From: Rhodococcus sp. (in: high G+C Gram-positive bacteria)
GTDB taxonomy: Bacteria > Actinomycetota > Actinomycetes > Mycobacteriales > Mycobacteriaceae
NCBI GenBank assembly: GCA_004211695.1
Contig: SEEV01000014.1
Location: forward strand, 1 to 42,332
Reading direction: 5' to 3'
Length of the DNA stretch: 42,332 bases
Positions 32,374 through 40,526 of this stretch are shown in pieces. Position 1 is the stretch's first letter, and each line of letters starts with the position of its first letter. Both the position numbers and the translations under genes were made by a program. Under the pieces are notes generated by a model. That model was not told the DNA's origin. It searched no databases and saw nothing but the letters and a program-made list of their open reading frames with translations.

Positions 32374-33555
32374 ATGCCTGTCGGCACCTTTCCCCACCTT
32401 GAATCACGTAAAGACATCCGCGACGCCGTCCGGGCTCTGTGCTCGAAGTTCCCGGCCGAGTACTGGGAGAAGCACGACCGCGAGCACGAGTACGCGGCCG
32501 ACTTCGTCAAGGCCTTCGCGGACAACGGGTTTCTGGGAATCCTGATCCCCGAGGAATATGGAGGCGGTGGCGGAACGATCTCCGACTTCTGCGCCGCACT
32601 CGAGGAGGTCGCGGCCAGCGGAGGTGCGCTCAACGCGTGCTCGAGCGTGCACACCCCGCTTCTGGCGGTCCCGTCGATCCTCGCGTTCGGCACGGACGAC
32701 CAGCGAAAGTCGTTGCTACCGAAGGTCGCATCCGGTGAGCTGCTGATCACCTTCGGTGTCACCGAGCCCGACGCCGGCACCGACACGACCCAGATCGACC
32801 TTGCCGCCACCGAGCGCGACGGCGGCTGGGTGCTCAACGGCCAGAAGGTGTGGAACTCCGGTGCCCCGTACGCGCAGAAGGTCCTCGTACTGGCACGCAC
32901 CTCGCCGGCCGGGGCGGGCAAGCGCCGCGGCGACGGCCTGACGCTGTTCCTCACCGACCTGCAGGTACCCACGATCGACATCCAGAAGATCCCGAAGATC
33001 GGCCGCAACGCCTTCGCCTCCGCGGAGCTGTTCTTCCGCGACCACGTCGTACGCCCCGAGGACGTCGTCGGCGAGGTGGGACAGGGCTTCTACCACCTAC
33101 TGCACAGTCTCAACTCCGAGCGCCTGTACCTGTCGTCGGTCGCGATGGGCATCGGCCGCTGGTGCCTCGATGCGGCAACCCGTTACGCCTCCGAACGGGT
33201 GGTGTTCGACCGCCCGATCGGCAAGAACCAGGCGGTGCAGCATCCCCTCGCGGCGGACTACCTCCAGCTCCTGGCGGCAAGCCAGGTGCTCCAGTGCGCG
33301 ATCGAGGCGTGCGAAACCCAGGGCGCCGGGAGCATCGGCACGCTGGCGAACTCGGCGAAGTACCTGACCACCGAGGCCGCCTGGAAGACCGCCGACGATG
33401 CCATGCAGACCTTCGGTGGCTATTCCTTCGCCCGGGAGTACCACATCGGACGGCACTGGACCGAGGTGCGTCTGCAGCGCATCGCGCCGGTGAACAACCA
33501 GATGGTGCTCAACTACATCGCCGAGCGGGTGCTCGGCCTGCCGAAGAGCTACTGA
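32374..33555 (+). CDS. Acyl-CoA dehydrogenase, probably branched-chain type
   Basis: 393 residues. The FAD-contact segment FGVTEPDAGTDTT (near 125), WVLNGQKVWNSGAP, VFDRPIGKNQAVQHPLA (near 275) and MQTFGGYSFAREYHIGRHWTE (split near 345) identify the family. The position of the medium-chain-type catalytic Glu near the C-terminus reads IAPVNNQM, without Glu; instead Glu is present in LNSERLYLSSVAMGIG, the helix-G position used by isovaleryl-CoA and long-chain enzymes. This favours a branched substrate. It introduces a 2,3-double bond, passing electrons to ETF. AGGAG lies eight bases before the ATG at 32374. It is the second gene of the atuA operon, 68 bp after atuA. Confidence 0.94.
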   Translation: MPVGTFPHLESRKDIRDAVRALCSKFPAEYWEKHDREHEYAADFVKAFADNGFLGILIPEEYGGGGGTISDFCAALEEVAASGGALNACSSVHTPLLAVPSILAFGTDDQRKSLLPKVASGELLITFGVTEPDAGTDTTQIDLAATERDGGWVLNGQKVWNSGAPYAQKVLVLARTSPAGAGKRRGDGLTLFLTDLQVPTIDIQKIPKIGRNAFASAELFFRDHVVRPEDVVGEVGQGFYHLLHSLNSERLYLSSVAMGIGRWCLDAATRYASERVVFDRPIGKNQAVQHPLAADYLQLLAASQVLQCAIEACETQGAGSIGTLANSAKYLTTEAAWKTADDAMQTFGGYSFAREYHIGRHWTEVRLQRIAPVNNQMVLNYIAERVLGLPKSY

Positions 33556-34814
33556 TGGCGACCACGACGCACCCGCGGTCGGTGACCGCGACCGAAGCCC
33601 TGTCCGTCGTCGAACCCGGCATGACCGTGGCCAGCACCAGCCTGAGTGCCGAACCCACGGCACTGTTGCACGCACTGGCCGCACGTACCAAGGACCTCAC
33701 TGGCCCGATCACCCTCGTCAGCGGCATGTTCCTCGAGGGATACGGCGCACTGTCCCCGCACCTGGGCCACGACATCCACCTCCGCACCTGGTTCATGCCC
33801 CAGACGTTGCTCGGGGACGTCGGACTGGGCCCGCACGTCGACTTCCTGCCGCTGTCCTGGGTGCAGACCTACCGCTACGTGCAGGCGTCCAGCCCCGACG
33901 TGTGCCTCATCCAGGTCTCACCAGCCGACGACCACGGCTTCCACAGCGTGGGTATCAGTGCCAGCGTGAACAAGGTACTTGCGCAGCGTGCCCACACGGT
34001 GATCGCCCAGGTGAATCCCCAGATGCCCTACACCTGCGGGGACACCCTGCTCCACGAATCCGAGTTCGACTACATCGTCGAGCACAACGCCCCCCTGGCC
34101 CCGTTTCCCCACCGACGTCCAGATGACATCGATGACGTCATCGCCGGGCACATCGTGGGACTGATCCCGGACGGCGCAACGATCCAGGGGGGAATCGGCA
34201 AGGTCCCCGAGGCCGTACTCAAACGTCTGGCGACGTCCGGCCACTCGGATCTGCTCCTCACGTCCATGTTGACCGACGCCGGGCGCGAACTCATCGAGGC
34301 CGGCGTGTGCCGCAGCGATGGTCCGGCTGCCATTGTCGGTGAGATCGCAGGTAGCGCCGAGCTTTACCGATGGGTAGACCACGAGTCCCGGGTCAACCTC
34401 CAGCCGGCACCGGAGACCCACGGCCTGAAGGCACTGTCTGCGCGGCGGCGATTCGTGTCGGTGAACTCGACACTCGAGGTGGACCTGTTCGGTCAACTCA
34501 ACTCCGAGGTCGTTTCCCAGGGCCAGGCCGGTGGCATCGGCGGCAGCGTCGACTTCATGATGGCGGGGCAACTCGACGACGCGCTGAGCATCATCACCCT
34601 ACCGTCGACGACAGCGCGCGGACGCTCGCGGATCATCCCTGTGGTCGATCGCGGGCTGGTTACCGCGCCGCGGACGCTGACGCAGGTCGTCGTGACCGAG
34701 CAGGGGGTCGCGGATCTCCGAGGACTCACCGTCGGTGAGCGGGCGCAAGCGCTACTCGCAGTGGCACACCCGGACCACCGGGACGAACTACGTGCCGCGC
34801 TCGGTACGGCCTGA
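33555..34814 (+). CDS. Class I CoA-transferase/acetyl-CoA hydrolase family protein
   Basis: 419 residues in two CoA-transferase domains. The family is that of 4-hydroxybutyrate CoA-transferase and acetyl-CoA hydrolase. The nucleotide-binding-like glycine segment is IQGGIGKVPEAVL (near 215), the catalytic Glu lies in NSTLEVDLFGQLNSE (near 305), and QGQAGGIGGSVDFMMAG follows. It would transfer CoA from a donor such as acetyl-CoA or an end-product acyl-CoA to the incoming acid. Its ATG overlaps the TGA of the acyl-CoA dehydrogenase by one base (TGATG), so the two are coupled. The operon ends at the hairpin at 34840. Confidence 0.92.
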   Translation: MATTTHPRSVTATEALSVVEPGMTVASTSLSAEPTALLHALAARTKDLTGPITLVSGMFLEGYGALSPHLGHDIHLRTWFMPQTLLGDVGLGPHVDFLPLSWVQTYRYVQASSPDVCLIQVSPADDHGFHSVGISASVNKVLAQRAHTVIAQVNPQMPYTCGDTLLHESEFDYIVEHNAPLAPFPHRRPDDIDDVIAGHIVGLIPDGATIQGGIGKVPEAVLKRLATSGHSDLLLTSMLTDAGRELIEAGVCRSDGPAAIVGEIAGSAELYRWVDHESRVNLQPAPETHGLKALSARRRFVSVNSTLEVDLFGQLNSEVVSQGQAGGIGGSVDFMMAGQLDDALSIITLPSTTARGRSRIIPVVDRGLVTAPRTLTQVVVTEQGVADLRGLTVGERAQALLAVAHPDHRDELRAALGTA

Positions 34815-34839
34815 TTTTCGCCGGACCCACTACCTGTAT

Positions 34840-34876
34840 CGCTCGACCGTTCTGATCGCCGCAGGACGGTCGAGCG
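34840..34876. terminator. Bidirectional hairpin terminator
   Basis: CGCTCGACCGT (34840-34850) pairs exactly with ACGGTCGAGCG (34866-34876) around a 15-nt loop, in the 63 bp between the convergent CoA-transferase and MarR genes. It is positioned to stop transcription from both sides. Confidence 0.7.
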
Positions 34877-34877
34877 A

Positions 34878-35351
34878 CTACGACGATCTGCCCAAGAGTC
34901 GCAGGTAAGAGTCGACTAGCTTCTCCAACAGCACGGCGAGCGTCGCGGCCTCGTGCTCGTCCCAGCCGATCATGAGCTCGCCCTGCACTTCGTCGCGACG
35001 GTCGTTGAGGTCGTGGATGGTGTGGTGTCCCCGGTCGGTCAGGCTGAGCTCGAGACGGCGCCCGTCGGTCTTCGAAGGATGCTTCGCAAGCAGATCCGCC
35101 TCCATCGCTTGGTCCACCGCGCGACTGGTATTCGAGTGCTCCATTCCGAGACGCTCAGCGACCTCACGGATCGATGGGGTCCCCTCGCGCGAGAGGTCGT
35201 CGACCGCGCGCAGAATGCGCATGATCGTGGTACGACCTTCGAGGCCGGTGCCGCGGGTCAGAAGCGCGCGGTGGCTCGCGAGACGACGGATTGTCACGAT
35301 CTCAGTGAGCGCCTCGTCCGCGCGAGCGAACCCTTCCGAGCGTTGCATCAT
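34878..35351 (-). CDS. MarR-family transcriptional regulator
   Basis: 157 residues. The winged helix-turn-helix is at about 60-120 (SIREVAERLGMEHSNTSRAVDQ is the recognition part and DGRRLELSLTDRG the wing), flanked by helices for dimerisation. MarR proteins usually repress an adjacent exporter and are released by phenolic or aromatic ligands. The ATG at 35351 has GGAGG six bases upstream; an upstream in-frame start would add 13 basic residues. It follows the MFS gene by 85 bp on the same strand, so it forms an MFS-MarR unit likely controlled from the site at 36690-36706. Confidence 0.92.
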   Translation of the reverse strand: MMQRSEGFARADEALTEIVTIRRLASHRALLTRGTGLEGRTTIMRILRAVDDLSREGTPSIREVAERLGMEHSNTSRAVDQAMEADLLAKHPSKTDGRRLELSLTDRGHHTIHDLNDRRDEVQGELMIGWDEHEAATLAVLLEKLVDSYLRLLGRSS

Positions 35352-35436
35352 GCCTGCCCTCCGTCTCCGTTGCTTCTCCGAAGGTGGCATACGGCAGAAA
35401 CCGCACCGAGAGCGGGTCCGAGAGACGTGCCGCTGC

Positions 35437-36681
35437 TCACGCTGCTACGGAAACTGCGACCCGTCGCTTGCGTGCACGAGCGACGGCGGCGGCCAGTGCG
35501 AGAGCTGTGAGGACAAGCATCGCTCCGGTTCCGAGGAGGGCGGCCATCAAGGACAGCTGCTCCGTAACGAAGCCGATCGTCAACGCCGCAAGCGGCCGCA
35601 CACCCGCAAAGGCAAGGACCCACATCGCCATCACACGCCCCAGCATCGCCGACGAACAGCGCTGCTGTACAGCGACACTGAAGGCGGTGATGCCGACCAC
35701 CATGCTGCATCCGGCCACAACCATAAGTACCAGCAGCGCATCCAGGCGCTCACTAAAGCTCGCCAATGCCATCATTACCGCGAGAATCGTCATCGCGGCG
35801 TAGCCCTCTACGTTTGGTGCCACTCGGTTCTGGACAGTGCGATGGACGAGTACGCCGAGCAAGCCGCCCGCACCAAAAGCCGCCACGACCCAGCCCGCCG
35901 AACCGTGGTGATCGACCGACGACGCGATCGCGGGCGCGAGTGTGATGGCTGGCTCTGCACCGGCACCGATCGCCGCCACCCCCACAAGATAGTAGAGAAT
36001 GACTCGGTCTCGCACGACATAGCGGATCGCGCTCCACACCCTCACGTCATCACCGTCTTTGCGATCCGACGGAGGCACCCGGACCATGATGAACGCGGCG
36101 GTCGACAGCACGTAAATGATGCCCACGACCAGAACGCTCGGGATTGCGCCGAACCATGCCAGCACCAACGCCCCACCAGCGGGTCCAACTGTTCGAGCCA
36201 AGGCTGTGGGGAAAAAGTTTAGGGATACGGCTGTCGACAGTTCGTCCGGCCGGACGAGCCGCGTGACGACTGACTGCAAAGCCGGTGAGAACAGTGCTAC
36301 TCCACAGCCCGAGACAACTGCACACACCAACAGCGGCACGACAGCCTCTTCGCCCTCGACATCGGCGAGGAACAACCAGAAAGACAGGGTCAAAGCCCCT
36401 ATACTGCACAGTATTCCGCCCAGTATGATGGGAAGCCGCTCACCTCTTGAGTCGGACAGGCTGCCGCTACCTAGTGTCACGACGAGCTGAGGTGCCATCA
36501 GCGCCGCACTTACGACGCCGGACCATTTCGCCGAACCGGTGGCGTCGTATGTGACTGTGACGAGGATGATGGTGAACGCCCATGTGGCGATGAGCGATCC
36601 GATCTTCCCCCAGAACAACGTTCCGAAGTCGCGATCGAGTATCAGCTGGGTCGACGTCCTGCTGGGCCGAACTTGGGGCAT
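35437..36681 (-). CDS. MFS transporter (DHA3-like efflux protein)
   Basis: 414 residues with about 12 predicted transmembrane segments. The N-terminal DRDFGTLFWGKIGSLIATWA and the loop motif GSGSLSDSRGERLP (near 75) are typical of the DHA3/macrolide-type MFS exporters that pump hydrophobic compounds with proton antiport. The substrate is unknown. The ATG at 36681 was chosen because the sequence after it matches the family N-terminus; an ATG at 36699 would add six residues and lies inside the putative MarR operator. It pairs with the MarR gene downstream and is probably a self-protection or detoxification unit rather than part of the acyl-CoA pathway. Confidence 0.9.
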   Translation of the reverse strand: MPQVRPSRTSTQLILDRDFGTLFWGKIGSLIATWAFTIILVTVTYDATGSAKWSGVVSAALMAPQLVVTLGSGSLSDSRGERLPIILGGILCSIGALTLSFWLFLADVEGEEAVVPLLVCAVVSGCGVALFSPALQSVVTRLVRPDELSTAVSLNFFPTALARTVGPAGGALVLAWFGAIPSVLVVGIIYVLSTAAFIMVRVPPSDRKDGDDVRVWSAIRYVVRDRVILYYLVGVAAIGAGAEPAITLAPAIASSVDHHGSAGWVVAAFGAGGLLGVLVHRTVQNRVAPNVEGYAAMTILAVMMALASFSERLDALLVLMVVAGCSMVVGITAFSVAVQQRCSSAMLGRVMAMWVLAFAGVRPLAALTIGFVTEQLSLMAALLGTGAMLVLTALALAAAVARARKRRVAVSVAA

Positions 36682-36689
36682 CGCCTCAT

Positions 36690-36706
36690 TGTATATCATT
36701 CATACA
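36690..36706. promoter_or_regulatory. Candidate MarR operator at the start of the MFS gene
   Basis: TGTATATCATTCATACA contains TGTAT and its inverted copy ATACA with a 7-bp centre, a size and form typical of MarR sites. On the minus strand TATACAAT within it ends a few bases before the ATG at 36681, so it may also be a -10 element with a very short or absent leader. Confidence 0.45.
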
Positions 36707-37013
36707 TAGTTTGGCGTACGACTCGGACGGTTGACGCACCTTCGAATACCGGGACCTCGGGTTCCGAGAACACGAACCTCGCAGTGATCCCGGACCGGCG
36801 TCGTCGACGAGCGGTGTGCGCCAGGAGTCTGTGCGGGACCTACCGGAATCTCGAGTGCCGTTGCAGATCTTGATTTCTCAGCCCTTGGGCTTCGGGACGG
36901 CTCGCATGGATGAAGCCGGACCGGACGACCGCTAGTGTCCTGAGTCGTAGATACGACCATCGGATGCCAGTAGCGGTCATTGCAACTCGTGGTCCGTGAC
37001 CGGCGGACGTTGT
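36707..37013. other. Intergenic region without recognised content
   Basis: About 300 bp between the MFS operator and the transposase relic. Open frames are short and biased to Arg, Ser and Thr on both strands. No promoter, hairpin or gene remnant could be made out. Confidence 0.4.
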
Positions 37014-37241
37014 CTGACCGAGACCGAACGCGCACAAATCGCGGGGTGGTCGCGGCGTCGCAGACCTCTGCTGGCGTGGCGGTTCGGTCACGAATCATTC
37101 GCGCTGCGCTCGATGGTGGAGCGAATACCGACATCACGGACCGGGATATGAGGCGCACGGTGCGGTGGTGGCATGACAGGTTCGTCGAGAACCGATGCAG
37201 CGGGGGTTGCTCGACGAACCACGCCGGGATGTCCGCGGTTG
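37014..37241 (+). pseudogene. IS630-type transposase N-terminal relic, frameshifted
   Basis: Three consecutive plus-strand frames together read as the DNA-binding start of an IS630-family transposase. The first frame gives LTETERAQIAGWSRR. The second gives VAVRSRIIRAALDGGANTDI and then VRWWHDRFVEN. The third gives RGLLDEPRRDVRG, the family's GLLDEPRPG-like hallmark. Two frameshifts and the missing catalytic DDE domain show it is dead. It stops directly at the 3' end of the thiolase gene, so the thiolase end may mark an old insertion or deletion junction. Confidence 0.6.
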
Positions 37242-38468
37242 TCAGTTGAGCCGTTCGAGGACCATGGCCATTCCCATGCCGCCGCCGACGCACATGGATT
37301 CGACGCCGTACTGCTTGTCATGCCACTGCAAGGAATTGATGAGGGTTGAGGTGAGGCGAGCCCCGGTCATGCCGAACGGGTGACCCACCGCGATCGCGCC
37401 GCCGTTGACGTTAAGTTTCTCGATGGGGATACCCAGCTTTTGTGCAGAGCCCCAAGCCTGTACCGCAAATGCCTCGTTGATCTCGAACAGGTCGATGTCC
37501 TCTAGCGTCATACCGGCGCTCTCGAGCGCCGCGGGAATCGCGCCGACGGGGCCGAGGCCCATGATTTCTGGCGACAGACCGGTCACCGCGGTGGAGACGA
37601 TTCTGGCCAGTGGGGTCAGGCCGAGCGTCCTCGCTTTGACGTCGCTCATGACCAGCACCGCCGCAGCGCCGTCGTTGAGGGGGCACGCGTTGCCTGCGGT
37701 GACGGTGCCGTCGGGCCGGAAGACCGGCTTCAACTGGCTTGCCTTCTCTATGGTCACGCCGGGTCGGGGGCTGTCGTCGCTCGTGACAACGGTGCCGTCT
37801 TCCAAGGTGATCGGTGTGATGTCCTTGGCCCAGAAGCCGCTTGCGATCTGCTGCTCGGTCAGGTTCTGGCTACGCACGGCAAACTCGTCCTGTTCCTGAC
37901 GGCTCATCCCGAGAATCTGCTGCACGTTCTCCGCGGTGTGCCCCATGGCGATGTAGGCGTCAGGGAGCTGTCCATCCTGGCGCGGGTCGTGCCAGGTCTC
38001 GGCGCCGCCCTTGCCTCGGCTTTCGGTACGCAGCACCGCGTCGGTGAATTTTGGGTTGAGCAGGTCCTGGCCTGGGATGTTATCGGAAGTGCCTTTGAAG
38101 AATCGGCTGACTGTTTCGACGCCGGCTGAGATGTAGGCATCGCCCTCGCCGGCCTTGATGGCGTGGAAAGCCATCCGTGTGGTTTGCAGTGAGGAGGAGC
38201 AGTAGCGGGTGACGGTGGTGCCAGGCAGATGGTCGTAGCCGAGCAGGACGGCGACATTGCGGCCCATGTTCCATCCCTGCTCGCCGCCGGGGAGTCCGCA
38301 GCCGAGAAGCAGGTCGGTGATATCGGTCGGGTCCAGGTTCGGGGCCTTGTCCAACGCAGCCCGCACCATCTGCGCCACCAGGTCGTCGGGCCGCATCTCC
38401 TTCAGTGAGCCCTTTCCGGCGCGGCCGATTGGAGACCGAGCGGTGGACACGATGACAGCTTCAGGCAT
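37242..38468 (-). CDS. Acetyl-CoA C-acyltransferase (thiolase)
   Basis: 408 residues of the degradative thiolase family. The nucleophile Cys lies in VTRYCSSSLQT (near 90), the His in NGGAIAVGHPFGMTGAR (near 355) and the second Cys in ESMCVGGGMGMAM (near 390). The signature INEAFAVQ is near 325. It cleaves a 3-ketoacyl-CoA with CoA to acetyl-CoA (or propionyl-CoA) and a shortened acyl-CoA, the last step expected for the acyl-CoA pathway of this window. GGAG lies seven bases before the ATG at 38468. It stands alone on the minus strand, divergent from the MHS symporter, with no 3-hydroxyacyl-CoA dehydrogenase of the FadB type nearby. Confidence 0.96.
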   Translation of the reverse strand: MPEAVIVSTARSPIGRAGKGSLKEMRPDDLVAQMVRAALDKAPNLDPTDITDLLLGCGLPGGEQGWNMGRNVAVLLGYDHLPGTTVTRYCSSSLQTTRMAFHAIKAGEGDAYISAGVETVSRFFKGTSDNIPGQDLLNPKFTDAVLRTESRGKGGAETWHDPRQDGQLPDAYIAMGHTAENVQQILGMSRQEQDEFAVRSQNLTEQQIASGFWAKDITPITLEDGTVVTSDDSPRPGVTIEKASQLKPVFRPDGTVTAGNACPLNDGAAAVLVMSDVKARTLGLTPLARIVSTAVTGLSPEIMGLGPVGAIPAALESAGMTLEDIDLFEINEAFAVQAWGSAQKLGIPIEKLNVNGGAIAVGHPFGMTGARLTSTLINSLQWHDKQYGVESMCVGGGMGMAMVLERLN

Positions 38469-38981
38469 TGGTTCTCTCCTTGTAGTGATCTAGGATTGTT
38501 GGGCGGAACCGGTCACCGTGCCCCCCTGATTGGGGAATTCCAGGTAGTGGCGGGCAACTCGGCTGTGGTCAGCCAGAATGCTTCGGTCTAACACCGAATG
38601 CCGGTGGGTGGGGATTGCATATTTCAGGAATTGGAGCCAGGCGAACTGCGCGTGGCTGCCGACGGGGCCCAGTGGCCTCATCGTAGGGTACTCATTTTCA
38701 CTCGGCGTGAGGCATTGGGCAGGAGCTGTGTCACCCGGATCTCCCTGAACCCAGAAGCGGCGAGCCGAGTCCCTGGATGTCGTCCCCGCCATAGGGGTTC
38801 TACCTGGACCAAGCGCGAGAGTCTTGACTCGCAGGTGAGGGGTAGTTGAAGTGAATATGGGCTGTGACCTTGACAACAGAGGGGTATGACAATTTATCGT
38901 GATAAATCCAAGGGTTAAGTCCGTACGACGTGAATCGTCATTCGGCCGGACCCCGCACCAGTCTCGAGAGGTTTGGATGTC
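38469..38981. other. 513-bp divergent region between thiolase and MHS symporter genes
   Basis: No gene is recognised. The useful content is the promoter and palindrome at 38870-38907 in front of the symporter and the ribosome binding site GGAG of the thiolase at its left end. The middle (about 38520-38860) shows no known family in any frame. Confidence 0.5.
38870..38907 (+). promoter_or_regulatory. Promoter and 16-bp palindrome of the MHS symporter gene
   Basis: TTGACA at 38870-38875, 17 bp, then TTTATC at 38893-38898 form a plausible promoter. The -10 lies inside ATTTATCGTGATAAAT (38892-38907), an inverted repeat with 7-bp arms and a 2-bp centre. Its half-site ATTTATC resembles TATTTAT of the shared AT-rich element, but the centre is shorter, so it could be a related or a different regulator's site. 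Confidence 0.5.
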
Positions 38982-40328
38982 ATGCGATCCGAGCAATTGT
39001 CAGAGGGACGAGGGGACGCAACTGAGTCCGCCGCCGTGGCACCAGGCGATGAGCAGCACCAAAGCGGTGGGCGCAGCTTCAAGCGTGTAGCGGCTGCGAC
39101 TCTGATCGGCACCCTCATTGAGGGGTACGACTTCGTGCTCTATGGCGTAGCGGCGGCCCTGGTGTTTCCTCAGGTGTTCTTCCCGGCACTGGGAAGCGCC
39201 GCCGGGACGATTGCATCGCTGGCGACCCTTGGTGTGGCGTTTGTGGCGCGGCCGATCGGTGCTCTCCTGTTCGGGCACTTCGGCGACCGTCTGGGCCGCA
39301 AGCGCATGCTCGTCGCGACGGTGCTCACGATGGGACTGGGCACCACCCTGATGGGACTGCTGCCGTCAGCCGAGTCGATCGGTATCGCGGCACCAATCTT
39401 GCTTGTCCTTCTGCGTTTCGTTCAGGGTCTCGCCGTTGGTGGCGAGTGGGCCGGATCGGTCCTGTTCGCGACCGAGCACGCTCCCGCCGATCGTCGAGGC
39501 CTCTACTCGATGTTTCCGCAGATCGGCCATTCTTTGCCCGTCGGGCTCTCCGCTGCCAGCCTGCTGATCGTGAGCGTCTCCATCGGCCAGGAGGACTTCA
39601 TCAACTGGGGCTGGCGTATCCCGTTCCTCGCGAGCGCTCTGCTTCTCGTGGCCGGCCTGATCATCAGAGCCGGGGTCGAGGAGACGCCAGTTTTCGTAGA
39701 CGAGAAGGAGCGTGGCGGGACTGTCAAGGTTCCGCTGTTCGATGCCTTCCAAGACAAGCCGTCCGCCATCCTGCGGGGAGCAGGTGTCCCGTTGGTGGCA
39801 ATCATGTTCATCTACGTGGGAAATTCGTTCCTTGCCGGCTACGGCGTCAAGCAACTGGGCATTGAGCAGGCAAACGTCCTTGCCGCGATCTCGATCGCAG
39901 GTGTCATGTACGCGGTGTTCACCGTGTTCAGTGCTCTCTTGTCGGACCGTATCGGCCGCAAGCGGACTATCGTCGGTGCGCAGGTCCTCGCGGCACTATG
40001 GGCACTCGCCTTGTTCCCCATCATTGGAACCGGATCTGTCGCGGCGTTCTACATCGGCCTGTCGGTCACTTTTGCCTTGGCCGGGGCCACGTACGGGGCA
40101 GTCGGTGCGTATCTTCCGGAGCAGTTCCCGACGCGATACCGGTACACCGCTGCCGGTGTCTCGTACAACATCGGTGGCGTCCTTGGCGGTGGCGTGGCAC
40201 CACTGGTCGCCCCCCTTGTCATCAGTTCTGCCGGCGCTCCGGTGTTCGGCGTGGTCCTGGCCGTACTGTGCTGTGTCGCAGTAGCGTGCACGCTGTCCCT
40301 GAAGGAAAACACCGGAAATCTGGATTGA
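38982..40328 (+). CDS. MFS transporter, metabolite:H+ symporter (MHS) family
   Basis: 448 residues with 12 transmembrane segments. The MHS signature TLIEGYDFVLYGVAAALVF is in helix 1 (near 40-58), motif A reads GHFGDRLGRKRML (near 95), and RFVQGLAVGGEWAGSVLF (near 150) with the ATEHAP that follows is also diagnostic. Members import organic acids and other small anions (shikimate, alpha-ketoglutarate, proline/betaine, protocatechuate types) with protons. The ATG at 38982 has GAGAGG ten bases upstream; a TTG three codons earlier is possible. It may import the growth substrate or an acidic intermediate. Two stem-loops follow its stop codon. Confidence 0.93.
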   Translation: MRSEQLSEGRGDATESAAVAPGDEQHQSGGRSFKRVAAATLIGTLIEGYDFVLYGVAAALVFPQVFFPALGSAAGTIASLATLGVAFVARPIGALLFGHFGDRLGRKRMLVATVLTMGLGTTLMGLLPSAESIGIAAPILLVLLRFVQGLAVGGEWAGSVLFATEHAPADRRGLYSMFPQIGHSLPVGLSAASLLIVSVSIGQEDFINWGWRIPFLASALLLVAGLIIRAGVEETPVFVDEKERGGTVKVPLFDAFQDKPSAILRGAGVPLVAIMFIYVGNSFLAGYGVKQLGIEQANVLAAISIAGVMYAVFTVFSALLSDRIGRKRTIVGAQVLAALWALALFPIIGTGSVAAFYIGLSVTFALAGATYGAVGAYLPEQFPTRYRYTAAGVSYNIGGVLGGGVAPLVAPLVISSAGAPVFGVVLAVLCCVAVACTLSLKENTGNLD

Positions 40329-40401
40329 TCAGTTGCCCGGTCCTCCTGTAATCAGACCTCGCGTGCTGCGAGTCCGGCCGAAGATGGAGGGCGGCAGGTT
40401 C

Positions 40402-40465
40402 GGTGCCCGCCACCCTGCGACGGCGGGTACCGTCCACCCCCAATCAAGACCCGCCCTCCGGGCGG
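40402..40465 (+). terminator. Two stem-loops after the MHS symporter gene
   Basis: GGTGCCCGCC (40402-40411) pairs with GGCGGGTACC (40422-40431) with one G-U pair and a 10-nt loop. A second tight hairpin, CCGCCC and GGGCGG around TCC, occupies 40451-40465. Together they probably terminate the symporter transcript before the hydrolase gene. Confidence 0.5.
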
Positions 40466-40526
40466 CTCCGCGCCCGCCAAGCCCTGCGTCACCCTCTATT
40501 TCGCGATCTACCGAAAGACACTCACC

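Noticed and set aside
22850-34814. Upstream extension of the second beta-hydroxyacid dehydrogenase and of the class I CoA-transferase to earlier in-frame starts
   Set aside because: The earlier starts would run through the coding sequence of the preceding genes; the overlapping ATGA and TGATG junctions fix the true starts at 22578 and 33555.
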